Position numbers and translations under genes: made by a program
The notes under the pieces: generated by a model
Seen by the model: only the letters and a program-made list of their open reading frames with translations
What the model was told of the DNA's origin: nothing
Database searches by the model: none
Part shown: positions 35,054 through 43,388 of the stretch, in pieces
Layout: each line of letters opens with the position of its first letter
Numbering within the stretch: the first letter of the stretch is position 1
Assembly (NCBI GenBank): GCA_016198685.1
Contig: JACQID010000008.1
Location: 1-64,000, forward strand
Direction: 5' to 3'
DNA length: 64,000 nucleotides
Source: Candidatus Aenigmatarchaeota archaeon
Lineage (GTDB): Archaea > Aenigmatarchaeota > Aenigmatarchaeia > GW2011-AR5

Positions 35054-36175
35054 TTAAATCTGCTTTCTTGATTCAGCGGCTCTTTTGCCCTTGGCTCTAT
35101 CCTTGCCGTATTTCTTGAGAATTTCTTTTTCCAGCGTATCCGTAAGATCCTGAGCAACTTCGGTTATATCCCATCCCCATTTGTGGGCGACGAACAGTCC
35201 TTTTGGAGTCGGCAGGCGCGCCCGCATTGAGTATTTCTTCTTGCCCTCGTCATGATGCGTTTCGACGTAGATGTTCATGGTTCCGGCAGCAGGCTCGATC
35301 TTCATGATGGTCGCCGAAGACTTGAGAAATATCCTGTTGATTTTGGCCTCGGTTATCGGATCCTCGCGCAGGTGCGTGACCTGCACAGGCACGCCCTCTT
35401 CCGGAGTGAAAAGCGTTTCCAGTATGTCTTTCGGGGTCACCGTATAGACGGTTCCCGTTTCATACGCGGCTATATGCTCGTTTTTCTGGAGCAATGCCGC
35501 GACCTTTGAGATTTTTTCGCGCTTGCCGATTATGACGGGCGGCTTCATTACGGTGCCCGCGGATATGGAGTACATGGGCACCTTGTCCTTCTCGCCCGAT
35601 TCCCTGCCGCGCGCACTGAATTTCTGTTTCCCTTTAAGATAAACGTCTATGAGATCCATCGTGTCTATCATGCCGACAACTTTTCCTTTCTCGACGACCG
35701 GAACGCGGGAAACGTTGTTGTAGCGCATGATATGTTCGGCTTTCCCGAGATCATCAGTAGGTTCCACATAATCGCATCTTGACAGCAAAGATTCGACCGG
35801 GCCATCCTTGAGTTTCACATTGAGAAGATCCGTTTCCGAAATTATTCCTATTACAGTATTGTCATTTACTACAGGCAAGGCTCTGGAGCCGCTTTTAATC
35901 AACACAGAAACTGCATCATCAACATCGGTGTCTGGAGAAATTGTGGCAGTACTTATCATGACGGTCTTGGCTTTTGCCGAAGTAGGGTCAAGCTCCCTTG
36001 TTATTATAGTGCGCAATTCCACTATGCCGGCAAGAATGCCTTTGTCTATAACAGGCATTTGGTGTATGCCATTCTGCTTCATCTTGCCCATCACTTGAGA
36101 GAGGGGCGTATCAATGCTACAAGAAATCACTTTTGTCGCCATGAGGTCGGAAACTTTCATATTCATCACGACCAT
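35054..36175 (-). CDS. Four-CBS-domain protein with possible HPF-like C-terminus
   Basis: Four CBS motifs form two Bateman modules: VSDLMATKVISCSIDTPL, then TISPDTDVDDAVSVLI, then SRCDYVEPTDDLGKAEHI and GTVMKPPVIIGKREKISKVA (residues about 6-300). CBS modules bind adenosine nucleotides. The last about 100 residues have a beta-beta-helix order (SATIMKIEPAAGTMNIYVET; YSMRARLPTPKGLFVAHKWG; ITEVAQDLTDTLEKEILKKY) like ribosome-hibernation HPF/YfiA proteins, and a basic tail follows. The HPF likeness is my reading of the pattern. In-frame ATGs at 36166 and 36160 are alternative starts. Confidence 0.8.
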   Translation of the reverse strand: MVVMNMKVSDLMATKVISCSIDTPLSQVMGKMKQNGIHQMPVIDKGILAGIVELRTIITRELDPTSAKAKTVMISTATISPDTDVDDAVSVLIKSGSRALPVVNDNTVIGIISETDLLNVKLKDGPVESLLSRCDYVEPTDDLGKAEHIMRYNNVSRVPVVEKGKVVGMIDTMDLIDVYLKGKQKFSARGRESGEKDKVPMYSISAGTVMKPPVIIGKREKISKVAALLQKNEHIAAYETGTVYTVTPKDILETLFTPEEGVPVQVTHLREDPITEAKINRIFLKSSATIMKIEPAAGTMNIYVETHHDEGKKKYSMRARLPTPKGLFVAHKWGWDITEVAQDLTDTLEKEILKKYGKDRAKGKRAAESRKQI

Positions 36176-36204
36176 TATATGGGGTTGAGAATTAATATAT
36201 CCAT

Positions 36205-36816
36205 TTATGGCTTGTGCCTTAGCACCTGATAGTAGGTGCAGTCGCCTTCATTGTCAACAACTGCCCATAGCATCCTTGCACGAATATTATGGGCAAGACG
36301 CACTGCGCGGGAAAGCTCCTGAAAAGAACAGTTATAATCCTCAGAAATGGCAAATACTATCCACTTGGTATGCTCCTTGGCACTTTTCGGGCCTTTCTTT
36401 AATTGTACGCCTCTTTCATAAACGCGGAAATCGCATCCGAACTTGAAACCTGTTCTTACCAGAAGACCACGTTCACGCAGATCCTCATACACCCTGTATC
36501 TTTCAGGCATCCTGGTATCCAGTGCAGATGCGTGCTTGTAAAGATCGTCAAAATTCATGGGAGCGCCTTTGTTTGCAAGGCGTATCCTTCCTCTTTTGAG
36601 CAGAAGCAGTGCTTCTATAAGCGCGATTTCAAGACGGTTTTCCATGGGCTTGCCATAATAACCCGGCTCATAAAGGGGTTCCCAGCCTTTCCAGACAATG
36701 ATTTTATCATCATGGAGTTCTGCAGGCACTGGCTCTTTGAGCGGAGCTTCTACTATGCCGGGCGATGGAAGTTCCTCAGGCTCCGTCTCAACTTCCTGTT
36801 GTTTTTTCTTGCTCAT
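36205..36816 (-). CDS. endA: tRNA-splicing endonuclease subunit, catalytic Lys apparently replaced
   Basis: This is the EndA family that cuts BHB motifs in pre-tRNA. A low-complexity N-terminus (residues 1-37) precedes the N-domain (ALIEALLLLKRGRIRL) and nuclease domain (VYEDLRERGLLVRTGFKFGC). Catalytic Tyr (Y133 in DFRVYERG) and His (H149 in KEHTKWIV) are present. Where the family has RLAHSVRK followed by the catalytic Lys position, this protein reads RLAHNIRARMLWAVVD, with Ala180 and Arg181. It may be a structural subunit paired with another gene, or use Arg. Length is 203 aa. The window itself contains four intron-bearing tRNAs. Confidence 0.88.
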   Translation of the reverse strand: MSKKKQQEVETEPEELPSPGIVEAPLKEPVPAELHDDKIIVWKGWEPLYEPGYYGKPMENRLEIALIEALLLLKRGRIRLANKGAPMNFDDLYKHASALDTRMPERYRVYEDLRERGLLVRTGFKFGCDFRVYERGVQLKKGPKSAKEHTKWIVFAISEDYNCSFQELSRAVRLAHNIRARMLWAVVDNEGDCTYYQVLRHKP

Positions 36817-36853
36817 TCTATCACGAAACTATCAACTGGAAAGCTTTATAATC

Positions 36854-37558
36854 CTAATAATTAGTGGCGCCTGTAGCGCAATTGATCGTGTAATTGCTTG
36901 AGCCGCAGGTAATGGAGTTGTCAATTATGCCCCAGCCTACAGTTCTGCCAGTGATAACATCAAGTGCCGTGCAGCATGATAATCTTGCAGCGCTCTTGGC
37001 AAGCGTGTCATACGCTTCTTTTCTCTCTTTGAATTCATTTGTGACGGAATCCACTGTAGCGCTAAGTCCTTCCTTGTCTGCGTTGCAGGAACTCAGGAGC
37101 GTTCCGAGTTCGTCAGATTGCGTTTTGAAGGCGTCTTTTTCTGCTGTACAGGAAGCAAACTCTTTGCTTCTGGAATTCAAATTAGTGCTGCATGTTTCAA
37201 AGCTGCTTTTTGTACTTCCAAGGTCGGTTTTGCATGCGTCATAGGAAGCAACGGTATTTTGGAGCGTTGCATTAGTCTCGCTAAGGCGCGCTTCCAAGCT
37301 ATTGGCGCGCGTCACGTATCCCGTTATGCTTTGATTCAGGCTATAAAATAAGATTATCATGACAAGCGAAACGACCGCTATAGAAATTGTCTTCCCGTTG
37401 TGCCTCCAGAATTCGCGTATTGCAGATTTGGTCTCAGGGCTGAAGCGATAATTCTTAGGACGCGCCGCGGAGAATTTGAACTGCGGGATGTTTATGTTTA
37501 CGGGATTGCTTTTTGGCGTATCCGGATTTCCCTGCACATCGCGGCCATCTGGATCCAT
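36854..37558 (-). CDS. Membrane-anchored coiled-coil protein with heptad-spaced cysteines, 234 aa
   Basis: I do not recognise the family. A cytoplasmic basic N-terminus of about 56 aa precedes one membrane helix (about residues 57-75, TISIAVVSLVMIILFYSL). The outside part is a long Ser/Thr/Glu-rich coiled coil with cysteines at 109, 123, 137 and 158, spaced 14, 14 and 21 residues, exact multiples of seven. Four more cysteines (195, 196, 218, 227) sit in the C-terminal Gly/Thr-rich domain. This suggests a disulphide-linked dimer or trimer on the cell surface. Confidence 0.7.
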   Translation of the reverse strand: MDPDGRDVQGNPDTPKSNPVNINIPQFKFSAARPKNYRFSPETKSAIREFWRHNGKTISIAVVSLVMIILFYSLNQSITGYVTRANSLEARLSETNATLQNTVASYDACKTDLGSTKSSFETCSTNLNSRSKEFASCTAEKDAFKTQSDELGTLLSSCNADKEGLSATVDSVTNEFKERKEAYDTLAKSAARLSCCTALDVITGRTVGWGIIDNSITCGSSNYTINCATGATNY

Positions 37559-37604
37559 GTGCTATATTTGTGCATCCTTATTATAAAAGGTTGTGCCGTA
37601 AAAA

Positions 37605-37678
37605 TGGGAACGGAGGGATTTGAACCCCCGACAGCACGAGCTTCAGTCGTGTGCTCTCCCAGGCTGAGCTACGTTCCC
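37605..37678 (-). tRNA. tRNA-Phe(GAA)
   Basis: GGGAACG/CGTTCCC acceptor, D-arm GCTC/GAGC, anticodon arm CACGA-CTGAAGC-TCGTG with GAA, and T-loop TTCAAAT. It is 74 nt, intron-less, without CCA, and followed by TTTTT. It lies 4 bp downstream of tRNA-Asn and is co-transcribed with it. Confidence 0.94.
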
Positions 37679-37682
37679 AAAG

Positions 37683-37785
37683 CGCCCTCGCGCGGGCTCG
37701 AACCGCGGACCTTCTGGTTAACAGCCAGACGCTCTACCTATCTCAAAACGCTCCCGCAGGATACGTTTAACTGAGCTACAAGGGC
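37683..37785 (-). tRNA. tRNA-Asn(GUU) with a D-loop intron
   Basis: The acceptor GCCCTTG/CGAGGGC, anticodon arm TCTGG-CTGTTAA-CCAGA (GTT) and T arm CCGCG-GTTCGAG-CCCGC-type pairing are intact. The D-stem GCTC/GAGC is separated by 38 nt. Removing the predicted intron 37740-37769 gives the D-loop AGTAGGTA. A promoter-like TTTAAACTTATTAAAG lies upstream on this strand near 37812-37827. Confidence 0.92.
37740..37769 (-). other. tRNA-Asn D-loop intron, 30 nt
   Basis: A canonical bulge-helix-bulge forms: the central helix CTCA/TGAG has four perfect pairs, the 5' bulge is GT|T, the 3' bulge is AT|A, and the inner helix AAACG/CGTTT closes a 13-nt loop. The central helix uses D-stem bases, so the D-arm can only form after splicing. 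Confidence 0.75.
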
Positions 37786-37855
37786 TTAACTAAATCTGTT
37801 AGAAGTTATACTTTAATAAGTTTAAAAATGAGAAAATGAAAATGCAAAAGCAGAA

Positions 37856-38944
37856 TTAATCAATGAAATCCTTCTTCCTGAGCTTGTCCGGTAGGTATTC
37901 CTCGGACATGAATTTGAGGCCTCTATGCGAGAGAGCCTCTATCTCCGCTTTCACGCCTTTCTCTATCATGAGGTTTAGTTCCTTGACCCAACGCGGGTTC
38001 TTGTTGAACCATTCGTATTGAAGCAGCTCTTTTGCGCGCTTTATGTCAACTTCCCTTGTCTTTATAATGGCTTTTTTCAGGTCATAGTTATAGATGTCGC
38101 TGACTGTAAGGCCTATGAACCTCGCTTCAGGCGTTGCAATTCTGTCCGAAACGTGTGCTAAACTTATGGATCCGGATTTTATCACGGAATATATATAGAA
38201 ACCGTAGCTGTCGCTGTCTGCAAATACATAGACAGGCAGTTTATATTCGCTATTCAGTCTCTGTATCAAGAGTCTTGTCCCTCGGGACGGCTGGCCTCCT
38301 GTACCTATCAGTATGCACTTGAATTTCTGCCAGAATTTGTCCTCGTGAAGACGCTCGAATCCTGCGTTCTTCTCTACAACAAGCACGAACTCGGCTTTGA
38401 CGCTCTTGAATGTTATTTCATCCACCGTAGAGGGTATTGACCAGCCGCCGCTTCCGAGCTTGCCCCAGTTAATCTCGTCGCCTCGGTCTTCTATAATAAC
38501 ATCTCCTGCAACTATTCCTTTCCGATCGGTTGTCAGGTGCAAGTGCTCCCTTAACGTGTCAAGTGCGACCTCAAGATCCACAATAAGCGGATCGGATTCG
38601 CCTTGCTCATCAAATGTATTTTCATTGCTGTCAGCAAGCGTTCTCTTGAGGTTGTAATACATGTCTCTAATGCTCGCATGTATGCCTTCATCGAGCAGGC
38701 TTTTGCAGAAGCCGCCGACCATCATGGTCTGCATGAACTTCTTCGAGTGAGCAACGTTGAAAAAATATCTCTTGGCGGATTTGTCGCCCAGCATGAGCTG
38801 CTTCGTTTTCTTGTCAAATACAACGTTAGACAAAGTTCTGAGTGGAATGTCTATGCTTGGATTGCCTTCCTTTTCCAGCGTCTTGATTACATCTTCGCCC
38901 ATTTCAGCGAGTTTATTGCTTGTCTTCTTCACATCATCCGCCAT
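37856..38944 (-). CDS. top6A: DNA topoisomerase VI subunit A
   Basis: The Spo11-like subunit that cuts both DNA strands. The active-site Tyr pair is in SIRDMYYNLK (residues 96-97). The Toprim metal residues are in VVEKNAGFERL and YVFADSDSYGFYIY. Length is 362 aa, typical. The ATG lies 2 bp from the top6B stop, so the two subunits are co-expressed. Confidence 0.96.
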   Translation of the reverse strand: MADDVKKTSNKLAEMGEDVIKTLEKEGNPSIDIPLRTLSNVVFDKKTKQLMLGDKSAKRYFFNVAHSKKFMQTMMVGGFCKSLLDEGIHASIRDMYYNLKRTLADSNENTFDEQGESDPLIVDLEVALDTLREHLHLTTDRKGIVAGDVIIEDRGDEINWGKLGSGGWSIPSTVDEITFKSVKAEFVLVVEKNAGFERLHEDKFWQKFKCILIGTGGQPSRGTRLLIQRLNSEYKLPVYVFADSDSYGFYIYSVIKSGSISLAHVSDRIATPEARFIGLTVSDIYNYDLKKAIIKTREVDIKRAKELLQYEWFNKNPRWVKELNLMIEKGVKAEIEALSHRGLKFMSEEYLPDKLRKKDFID

Positions 38945-38946
38945 GA

Positions 38947-41900
38947 TTATTCACCCTCTTCCTGCTTAGGCGTTTCAGGTTCTTCAGCCAGGGCATCGCC
39001 GGCTTTCTCGGTAGCTTCCTTAAGCTTATTTCTGTTCTCTATTATGCCTTTGAGTTTCGCAAGTATGCTTTTTTCTTCCTTGCCCGTTAATATGTGCAGG
39101 GCAGTTGCGACTTCGACCGAGTATCGTTCGAATATCTGCAGCCTTCTTTTCTGTTCGCCTTCCTTGCGCTTGCCGGAAATGTATCTTGATAGTTGCCTGC
39201 CTGCGTCCTGTATCGCAAGCTTCATCTCCTTGACTATGTCCGGATAAGGGGCTATGGCTTCCTTGCTCTCCGAAACGAAAGGCACCCATGATGATGCCAT
39301 GTGAACCACTAGCACCATAGGACCCACTGGAACATTGCTTCCGGATTGCTGCAGGCCGTATCGCTTCCATTCGATTTCCTTGATCGCTTCCATTGTTGCG
39401 CCTGCGCCTGCCTGATAAAGAAGAGGCACACGGTTGGCAAATCTCATTATTTGTATCTGTTCATCCGCCTTCATCTCACCGCCGTATGCTATGCCCACTT
39501 CTATTTCAAAAGGGTTGCCTCTGTAAACCGTAGGCTCTCTCTGCACGGCGACAATGAATTCAGCGCCAGGAAACTCCTTCTTCAGGCTTTTCTCGAGTTC
39601 TTTCCCGCCTATAGGCGAGAGGCAATCAAGAGGCGGCCTCTGAAGCTTGGCTTCCTGCATAGCCTTCAGGAGTTTTTCTATCTGCGTCCTGTCAAGTGAT
39701 GCAGGCGCTGCCTGAGCATCTATCTTTGCCATGTTGCATATTTCCTTGGCGCTTTGTGCCCCTGTTGACGAGAAATCATTTGCTATGAAAGTGCTGACGT
39801 TTCTGCTTTTCGTATTAACCAGCATTCGCTGCAGAATTCCGAATTCTATGCCGTAAGGATGCGGCTTCATTTCCTTCGGCGCTTTTGGAAGTTCATTAAC
39901 GCTTCTTGGAAATATACTTTTGACGCCGTCAGGCGCAGTATACGTTATTTTTGCAAAAGGATTGGCTATCGACGTCTGCTTGAGATAATCATCGACCCCC
40001 TGTGTCTTCCTGTAACGACCGGACATCTCTATGCTGACTATTGTGCCGTGCTCTTTGAGAGGCGATTCGTCAAGATAATCTTCTTTGACAACTTTTGGCT
40101 CATTCTTCATCGTGTCTATATTCAGTTCAACATAAGTTGTCTTCTTGTCGCCCTCTGTGCGCGTCCATATCTTTGTAGGGGTTCCTGTTGTCAGTTGCGA
40201 GTATAATGCTACTGCAGATATCCCGATACCCTGCTGGCCGCGGCTGTTGTGGCACGATATGCCTCCCAAGCCGCCTATGAAATTTTCACACTCCGGAACC
40301 GATATATCATATACAAATTCGTAGCCTTCATTGAGGACTTCAATCGCCGTGACAGGGAGCATCACGATATCGGTCCCCTGTTCTGTGAGAAGGGCGGCGG
40401 AATTGTGATATATCGATCTCATTCTTGTCGTATTGGTAGTTTTGAAAACATAGGATGAGTTTATGTCCGTGCCGTATACCGAAACCACGTGGGCGGTATA
40501 CGGATTTCTCCCAAATCCTTTGCCGGTTCTTCGCGTCCTGCATGCCGCTATTCCCTGCATGGCCCAGAGATACATGAGTTCGTTGCAAAGGCGGGCGCTT
40601 ACGGTGCTGAACATAAGGCAGTTTCTTTTCCTGACTTTGTGGCCGTCTCCCTGGTAAAGGGCGTCTATGAAATGTTGCCTGTTTTCGCGGCTTGTCCTGA
40701 AGATGAACTCCGGGATGCGTTTGTTGTGCGCGCCTTTTCCGCACAGTTTTTCGAGCAGAAGGCTCATTACGTTGCCGAATATCTTGACCCTTATACTCCT
40801 TTCGCGCGGCTCGACCGTAAAGCTCAATCCCATCCTCCTTGCAAATCCTATGGTCTCCTCTATCAGGGAATCCTCGTGTTTTCCAAATGTTAGTCCTATC
40901 TGCCTTTTGTCAACGTGACCTTCGGCCACAAAAAGGCCGAGGAAACGCATGAAGAATCTTTCAAGTTTCAGGGCGACAGGTATCCTTGTAGGCTTCCCGT
41001 GGTAATAAGATTGCAATATGCAGTCTTTCAACATGGATGTTGGCACAAGCCTGAGTGCCAGATGAAGCGGCATAAATCCTTTGCTTGTATACTGCTTCCA
41101 GCTGTCATCAAGTATATCAATGCCGCCTATCCTGTAATATCTCCGGCTTTTATCTGTTTTGTTGTGCACGGTTAGGGATTTTTTGAATAATTCCTCGAAT
41201 ATGCTCTGCTCTATGCCGTATACATAAAACCAGTTAGCATCTATATCGCCAGGTTGGATGTAGTCAAGTATGTTTATCTCATCTATTTCTTCAGGAGGGG
41301 ATATTGCCCTCGGCGCCGCTATGAAATCTCCTATCCTGAGGTTTCTCGCTTCAACCTCCTTGAGTCCGGCCCCTTGGGCGGAAAACAGGCTATGACAGCC
41401 TGTCACCTTTATTTCCCTGTTGCCAGCAAGCTTTATTTTCAGTATCTCGTTTTCCCTTCTATGGCGTATTACATGGCTGACTTTGCGGAATGCATATTTA
41501 TACCCTTTCCAGTCGAAGGAAGGAACCTTTATATTGAGCGATGAAACATCTCGCAGTTCAGCATCCCCTATATACCGGTCCACAAGCTCTCCGATAGGGA
41601 GTATTTCGACTTTACCGTTAATGCATGCCATGACAGGCTCGTCATGCGTCAGAGACTGCCTCAATCTGTGGAATTTGCTTCCATAAAGTAGCTTTCCGAA
41701 TATTCGCGGAACCTGCTCTCTGACAATTCCCGGCCCGTTGTCCTGTACGGTAACAAGGAACTTATCTTCGCCAATATCCTTCATTTTAACGGCAAGGTCT
41801 GGAAGTATCTCGCTTTCTTCGCATGCATCGAGAGAATTGTCAACTGCCTCCTTTACAGCCATCAGTAGAGCCTTCGTAGGATTATCGAAACCTAAAAGGT

Positions 41901-41976
41901 GGCGATTCTTCTCAAAAAACTCACTTATTGATATCTCTTTCTGCATCGCTGCCATTTCTTGTGCTGTCTTTCCCAT
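38947..41976 (-). CDS. top6B: DNA topoisomerase VI subunit B, interrupted by an intein
   Basis: GHKL ATPase subunit that gates DNA passage. The extein has the Bergerat motifs KEAVDNSLDACEE and TVQDNGPGI, then GKLLYGSKFHRLRQ, then, after a 470-residue intein, SRGQQGIGISAVALYSQ (ATP lid). The transducer domain and C-terminal tail follow. Spliced length is about 540 aa. I prefer the ATG at 41976, with GAGTGATG before it, over a GTG at 41985. The start overlaps the KH gene by about 56 bp. Confidence 0.95.
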   Translation of the reverse strand: MGKTAQEMAAMQKEISISEFFEKNRHLLGFDNPTKALLMAVKEAVDNSLDACEESEILPDLAVKMKDIGEDKFLVTVQDNGPGIVREQVPRIFGKLLYGSKFHRLRQSLTHDEPVMACINGKVEILPIGELVDRYIGDAELRDVSSLNIKVPSFDWKGYKYAFRKVSHVIRHRRENEILKIKLAGNREIKVTGCHSLFSAQGAGLKEVEARNLRIGDFIAAPRAISPPEEIDEINILDYIQPGDIDANWFYVYGIEQSIFEELFKKSLTVHNKTDKSRRYYRIGGIDILDDSWKQYTSKGFMPLHLALRLVPTSMLKDCILQSYYHGKPTRIPVALKLERFFMRFLGLFVAEGHVDKRQIGLTFGKHEDSLIEETIGFARRMGLSFTVEPRERSIRVKIFGNVMSLLLEKLCGKGAHNKRIPEFIFRTSRENRQHFIDALYQGDGHKVRKRNCLMFSTVSARLCNELMYLWAMQGIAACRTRRTGKGFGRNPYTAHVVSVYGTDINSSYVFKTTNTTRMRSIYHNSAALLTEQGTDIVMLPVTAIEVLNEGYEFVYDISVPECENFIGGLGGISCHNSRGQQGIGISAVALYSQLTTGTPTKIWTRTEGDKKTTYVELNIDTMKNEPKVVKEDYLDESPLKEHGTIVSIEMSGRYRKTQGVDDYLKQTSIANPFAKITYTAPDGVKSIFPRSVNELPKAPKEMKPHPYGIEFGILQRMLVNTKSRNVSTFIANDFSSTGAQSAKEICNMAKIDAQAAPASLDRTQIEKLLKAMQEAKLQRPPLDCLSPIGGKELEKSLKKEFPGAEFIVAVQREPTVYRGNPFEIEVGIAYGGEMKADEQIQIMRFANRVPLLYQAGAGATMEAIKEIEWKRYGLQQSGSNVPVGPMVLVVHMASSWVPFVSESKEAIAPYPDIVKEMKLAIQDAGRQLSRYISGKRKEGEQKRRLQIFERYSVEVATALHILTGKEEKSILAKLKGIIENRNKLKEATEKAGDALAEEPETPKQEEGE
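40246..41655 (-). other. Intein with LAGLIDADG homing endonuclease in Top6B
   Basis: The 470-aa element begins SLTHDEPVMA with a Ser nucleophile and ends GGISCHN followed by Ser+1. Block B is VTGCHSLFS, and the terminal blocks are YDISVPECENFIGG. Two DOD endonuclease motifs are visible: RFLGLFVAEGHV and HFIDALYQGDGHK. The insertion point is inside the ATP-lid motif of Top6B, a typical conserved site for inteins. Confidence 0.93.
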
Positions 41977-42475
41977 GATCATCACTCTTTATTTTTTTTA
42001 TAGCGCGGTAGGCATTCTTGTGAGGTGCGCCGCTTATGAGCTTGTCAAGCGCCTTTACTGCAAGTTCCACACGCTCGTGCCCCCCTATCACGGAAACCGT
42101 CTTGCCGTAAACGGAGAGCCGTGTTTTTGTTTCCCGTTCTATGCGCCTTCTTGCTTTCCCGCGCGTGCCTATGATTCTTGCTCTTACCCTTTCCAATCCT
42201 TTCTCCGGCAGGTTCATTATGTGGAGGGTTTGGGTTTCGTCAAGAAGCTTTAGCGCTGCCATTGGCGGGAACCCCCTTCCAATTGCACTTATTATTTGCG
42301 CTGCAACCATGACATCCAGGGGATCTCCCCTTATCACTATGGCATCTCCTATATTTATTCTTGTCCGCGTTTTGGCTTCTATTTCATTCTTCGTTGTACC
42401 GGCCCTGCCTATCAAAACGGCCTTTCTTTCTTCCGGTATTTTAATATCCTTTTCAGCGTAGTTATCGGAATCCAT
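41921..42475 (-). CDS. KH-domain RNA-binding protein, Pno1/Dim2-like
   Basis: Two KH domains: IPEERKAVLIGRAGTTKNEI with GxxG, and RARIIGTRGKARRRIERETK, then VYGKTVSVIGG. The link IISAIGRGFPPMAALKLLD is characteristic of archaeal Pno1/Dim2-like proteins, which act in small-subunit rRNA maturation. Start at ATG 42475 (about 184 aa). It follows aIF1A and overlaps top6B at its 3' end. Confidence 0.88.
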   Translation of the reverse strand: MDSDNYAEKDIKIPEERKAVLIGRAGTTKNEIEAKTRTRINIGDAIVIRGDPLDVMVAAQIISAIGRGFPPMAALKLLDETQTLHIMNLPEKGLERVRARIIGTRGKARRRIERETKTRLSVYGKTVSVIGGHERVELAVKALDKLISGAPHKNAYRAIKKIKSDDHGKDSTRNGSDAERDINK

Positions 42476-42480
42476 CCGCA

Positions 42481-42771
42481 TCACATGGTCAGAATGCCTT
42501 TTCTTCGAAGAGCGTTAGACTCTGTCGAAGTATATCTCCATATTACGTCGCCGTTTGTATCGCCTTGTATGTCCCAGGGCTTTAGTATCACGTAATCCCC
42601 TAACCTTATCCACACTTTTTTCTTCAGCTTGCCGGGTATCCTGCCAAGCCGTACCTTTCCATCCTGGCATCTGACTCGGAGGCGGCTCGCGCCTAACATT
42701 GACTCGACGAGTCCAAGGACTTCGCCCTGTCTGGGGGTCCTGATTCTTACCTCTTGGGGCTGTTCATCCAT
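42481..42771 (-). CDS. eif1A: Translation initiation factor aIF1A
   Basis: OB-fold factor binding the ribosomal A site. The sequence EVLGLVESMLGASRLRVRCQ, then GKVRLGRIPGKLKKKVWIR, then GDYVILKPWDIQ and DVIWRYT is diagnostic. Length is 96 aa. GGTGAT about 9 nt upstream supports the ATG at 42771. Confidence 0.96.
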   Translation of the reverse strand: MDEQPQEVRIRTPRQGEVLGLVESMLGASRLRVRCQDGKVRLGRIPGKLKKKVWIRLGDYVILKPWDIQGDTNGDVIWRYTSTESNALRRKGILTM

Positions 42772-42778
42772 GATCATA

Positions 42779-43387
42779 TCACCTTATTGAGTAGACGCTT
42801 CTATAAAGCATCTTTCCATCCTTTTCTCCTGCAAGCTTAAAAGAGCTTATAACCTTGAACTCTTTTCCAAGGCTGGTAGCAACCCTGATGGCTTCGGATT
42901 TCCGTACTATTCTTGCATCATACCCCTCCTTCTTAGTGTCTATGCGAGCAAGGTACTGAGGCGCCACCATTTGTTTGACCAATTCGAGTATTTCTTCTTT
43001 CTGGCTGCCCCTTATCTGGAGAACCGCCTCATGATAATTCCCTGAAAGCCTTGAGCAGTTTTCGCAAAGTCTTTTCCTTACCGAAATGCGGATAGTCTTT
43101 AGTTCTTTTCTTGTCTTGCCCCCTGTCAGGGCTATGGTTGCAGTCACCGTTGCAGTAACAGGCCCTTTAAGGTTTGTCTCGACCTTGAAGGACTTGACGT
43201 TCTTTATGTTTTCGAGTGACTTGTCTATCCTCTCCTTAATATGATTTTGAGCCTTCTCTTCGCCGTCAGGGCAGCGGGGGCACATGATTATCTCAAAGCT
43301 CTTGAGCCTGAGAGCGCTCTTTTTAGACAGGCATTCCACGCAAATATAGCCGGATTCAGCGTTCTTTCCGCATTCTATACAGAACAT
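42779..43387 (-). CDS. NMD3-family protein, 202 aa
   Basis: Archaeal homologue of the eukaryotic 60S-subunit adaptor NMD3. The N-terminal zinc region has paired motifs CIECGK, CVEC, CPRC and CENC (residues about 3-115), followed by the family's alpha/beta domain (EILELVKQMVAPQYLARIDT). It starts 1 bp from the upstream pilus-locus gene's stop and runs into aIF1A. Confidence 0.88.
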   Translation of the reverse strand: MFCIECGKNAESGYICVECLSKKSALRLKSFEIIMCPRCPDGEEKAQNHIKERIDKSLENIKNVKSFKVETNLKGPVTATVTATIALTGGKTRKELKTIRISVRKRLCENCSRLSGNYHEAVLQIRGSQKEEILELVKQMVAPQYLARIDTKKEGYDARIVRKSEAIRVATSLGKEFKVISSFKLAGEKDGKMLYRSVYSIR

Positions 43388-43388
43388 C

